Origin: Acidobacteriota bacterium
GTDB lineage: Bacteria; Actinomycetota; Acidimicrobiia; Acidimicrobiales; RAAP-2
Reading direction: 5' to 3'
Length of the DNA stretch: 45,158 nucleotides
NCBI GenBank assembly: GCA_018971185.1
Contig: JAGXBH010000015.1
Span: 1 to 45,158, forward strand
In this document: positions 44,525 to 45,158 of the stretch, one piece after another
Layout: each line of letters starts with the position of its first letter
How positions within the stretch are numbered: position 1 is the first letter of the stretch
Notes under the pieces: generated by a model
What the model was told of the DNA's origin: nothing
Seen by the model: the letters and a program-made list of their open reading frames with translations, nothing else
The model's database searches: none
Translations under genes and position numbers: made by a program

Positions 44525-45158
44525 CGCTCCTCCTCGTCGGGGCCCGTGGGTGACCGCGAAGCCGTCGCGTCGCTCGCGTGGCGCCGCACGCGCACCGTCA
44601 CCTGGTCGAGGACCACCTGGTCACCGCGGGTCACCAGGACCTCGTCGACGCGACCGGCGAAGGGTGCGACCAGCGCGTACTCCATCTTCATCGCCTCCAC
44701 CACCACCAGGGTGTCGCCCGGGGCCACGTCACCCCCGGGGCGCGCGGTGAGCTCGATCACCACCCCGGGCATGGGCGAACGGACCTCGCCGTCGTGGGCG
44801 TCGTGGGACGCGTCAGCGCGAACGGGTCCCCTCGGGCGCCACAGGGTGCTCGCCCCGTCCTGCCAGAGCCACGTCCCCTCGGCGCGCGCCGCGGCGAAGG
44901 ACCGCGTCACGCGACCGTCCACGCTGATCAATAGCGAGGTCACGTCCCGCGACAGCGCCGCCCACTCGAGAGTGCGCACCTCGACCGGCTCCGCGTCGTC
45001 GCCCACGAACACCTGGGCCGCGGCGACGTCGCCGCGCACGCGCAGTTCGATCGCGCCGTTCTCGGGAGTGAGGAAGGCGAGCGTCGTGGACGAGTGGGCG
45101 CCGACGCGCCAGCCGTCGGGGACGTCGAAGCGCGAGTAGCGCGTCGCGCGCGGTGCGA
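44521..45158 (-). CDS. acyl-CoA carboxylase biotin-containing alpha subunit (3' part; runs off the window)
   Basis: The frame continues to the window edge, so only the last 212 residues are seen. The C-terminus carries a biotinyl domain with GEVRSPMPGVVIELTA and the biotin lysine in VVVEAMKMEYALVAPFAGRV. It is preceded by a BT-type linker region (WRVGAHSS, AFLTPENGAIELRVRGDV) typical of propionyl-, methylcrotonyl- or geranyl-CoA carboxylase alpha subunits. The ATP-grasp biotin carboxylase part lies outside. It is directly followed, with a 4-bp overlap, by the acyl-CoA dehydrogenase, consistent with branched-chain amino acid or fatty acid breakdown. Confidence 0.88.
   Translation of the reverse strand, partial: APRATRYSRFDVPDGWRVGAHSSTTLAFLTPENGAIELRVRGDVAAAQVFVGDDAEPVEVRTLEWAALSRDVTSLLISVDGRVTRSFAAARAEGTWLWQDGASTLWRPRGPVRADASHDAHDGEVRSPMPGVVIELTARPGGDVAPGDTLVVVEAMKMEYALVAPFAGRVDEVLVTRGDQVVLDQVTVRVRRHASDATASRSPTGPDEEER

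Overview
The window comes from a GC-rich, probably aerobic and heterotrophic actinobacterium. The class Acidimicrobiia fits best, but this is an inference from gene content and codon use: RamB beside isocitrate lyase, a CtpE-like P-type ATPase, malate synthase G, and type IV prepilin-like proteins carrying LamG domains. No rRNA, tRNA or CRISPR array was seen. The first gene (NHL-repeat protein) and the last (biotin-carrying carboxylase subunit) run off the ends.

Region 1 (1-4.1 kb): a secreted NHL protein, then a type IV prepilin/LamG gene cut in two by an IS607-family element (serine recombinase TnpA plus TnpB). Removing 1306-3316 rejoins the host gene exactly in frame. The recombinase seems to have lost its nucleophilic serine (Ala59).

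Region 2 (4.1-10.3 kb): a two-gene electron-transfer operon, consisting of a NosR/NapH-type membrane polyferredoxin and a large ferredoxin/GltD-like/flavodoxin fusion flavoprotein. It is divergent from a NarL-type response regulator and its histidine kinase. The shared intergenic region holds three evenly spaced CTACG/CGTAG half-sites.

Region 3 (10.4-22.6 kb): C2-acid and anaplerotic metabolism. It holds a fumarylacetoacetase-fold hydrolase, an oxalyl-CoA-synthetase-like ligase, a ketopantoate-reductase-family enzyme, malate synthase G, pyruvate phosphate dikinase, the glyoxylate-bypass regulator RamB and isocitrate lyase. Together they can turn acetyl-CoA, glyoxylate and perhaps oxalate carbon into malate and PEP. 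Tandem repeats precede the panE-like gene (57 bp x2) and malate synthase (14 bp x6).

Region 4 (22.6-33.5 kb): envelope and miscellaneous genes. These are a polytopic membrane protein, a secreted protein of unknown function, an aldo/keto reductase, a GH18-like hydrolase with two chitin-binding repeats, a divergent GT2 polysaccharide synthase with a degenerate EAL domain, a CtpE-like cation ATPase and a small membrane protein.

Region 5 (33.5-43.3 kb): a looser, more AT-containing accessory block that looks like an organosulfur or sulfur-handling locus. It has a sulfonate/nitrate-type ABC transporter (binding protein apart from permease and ATPase), a GntR/HutC regulator, a TauE/SafE anion exporter, an OsmC protein, an AhpD-like protein, a lone GcvH-like lipoyl carrier and a tandem-rhodanese sulfurtransferase. 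A TACATTC-containing operator-like motif occurs before the binding-protein gene, between gntR and tauE, and between gcvH and the rhodanese gene. A second 12-bp motif precedes both halves of the transporter. This is the best candidate for an undescribed system in the window.

Region 6 (43.3-45.2 kb): an acyl-CoA dehydrogenase overlapping by 4 bp the end of an acyl-CoA carboxylase biotin subunit, i.e. an acyl-CoA (fatty or branched-chain) degradation operon.
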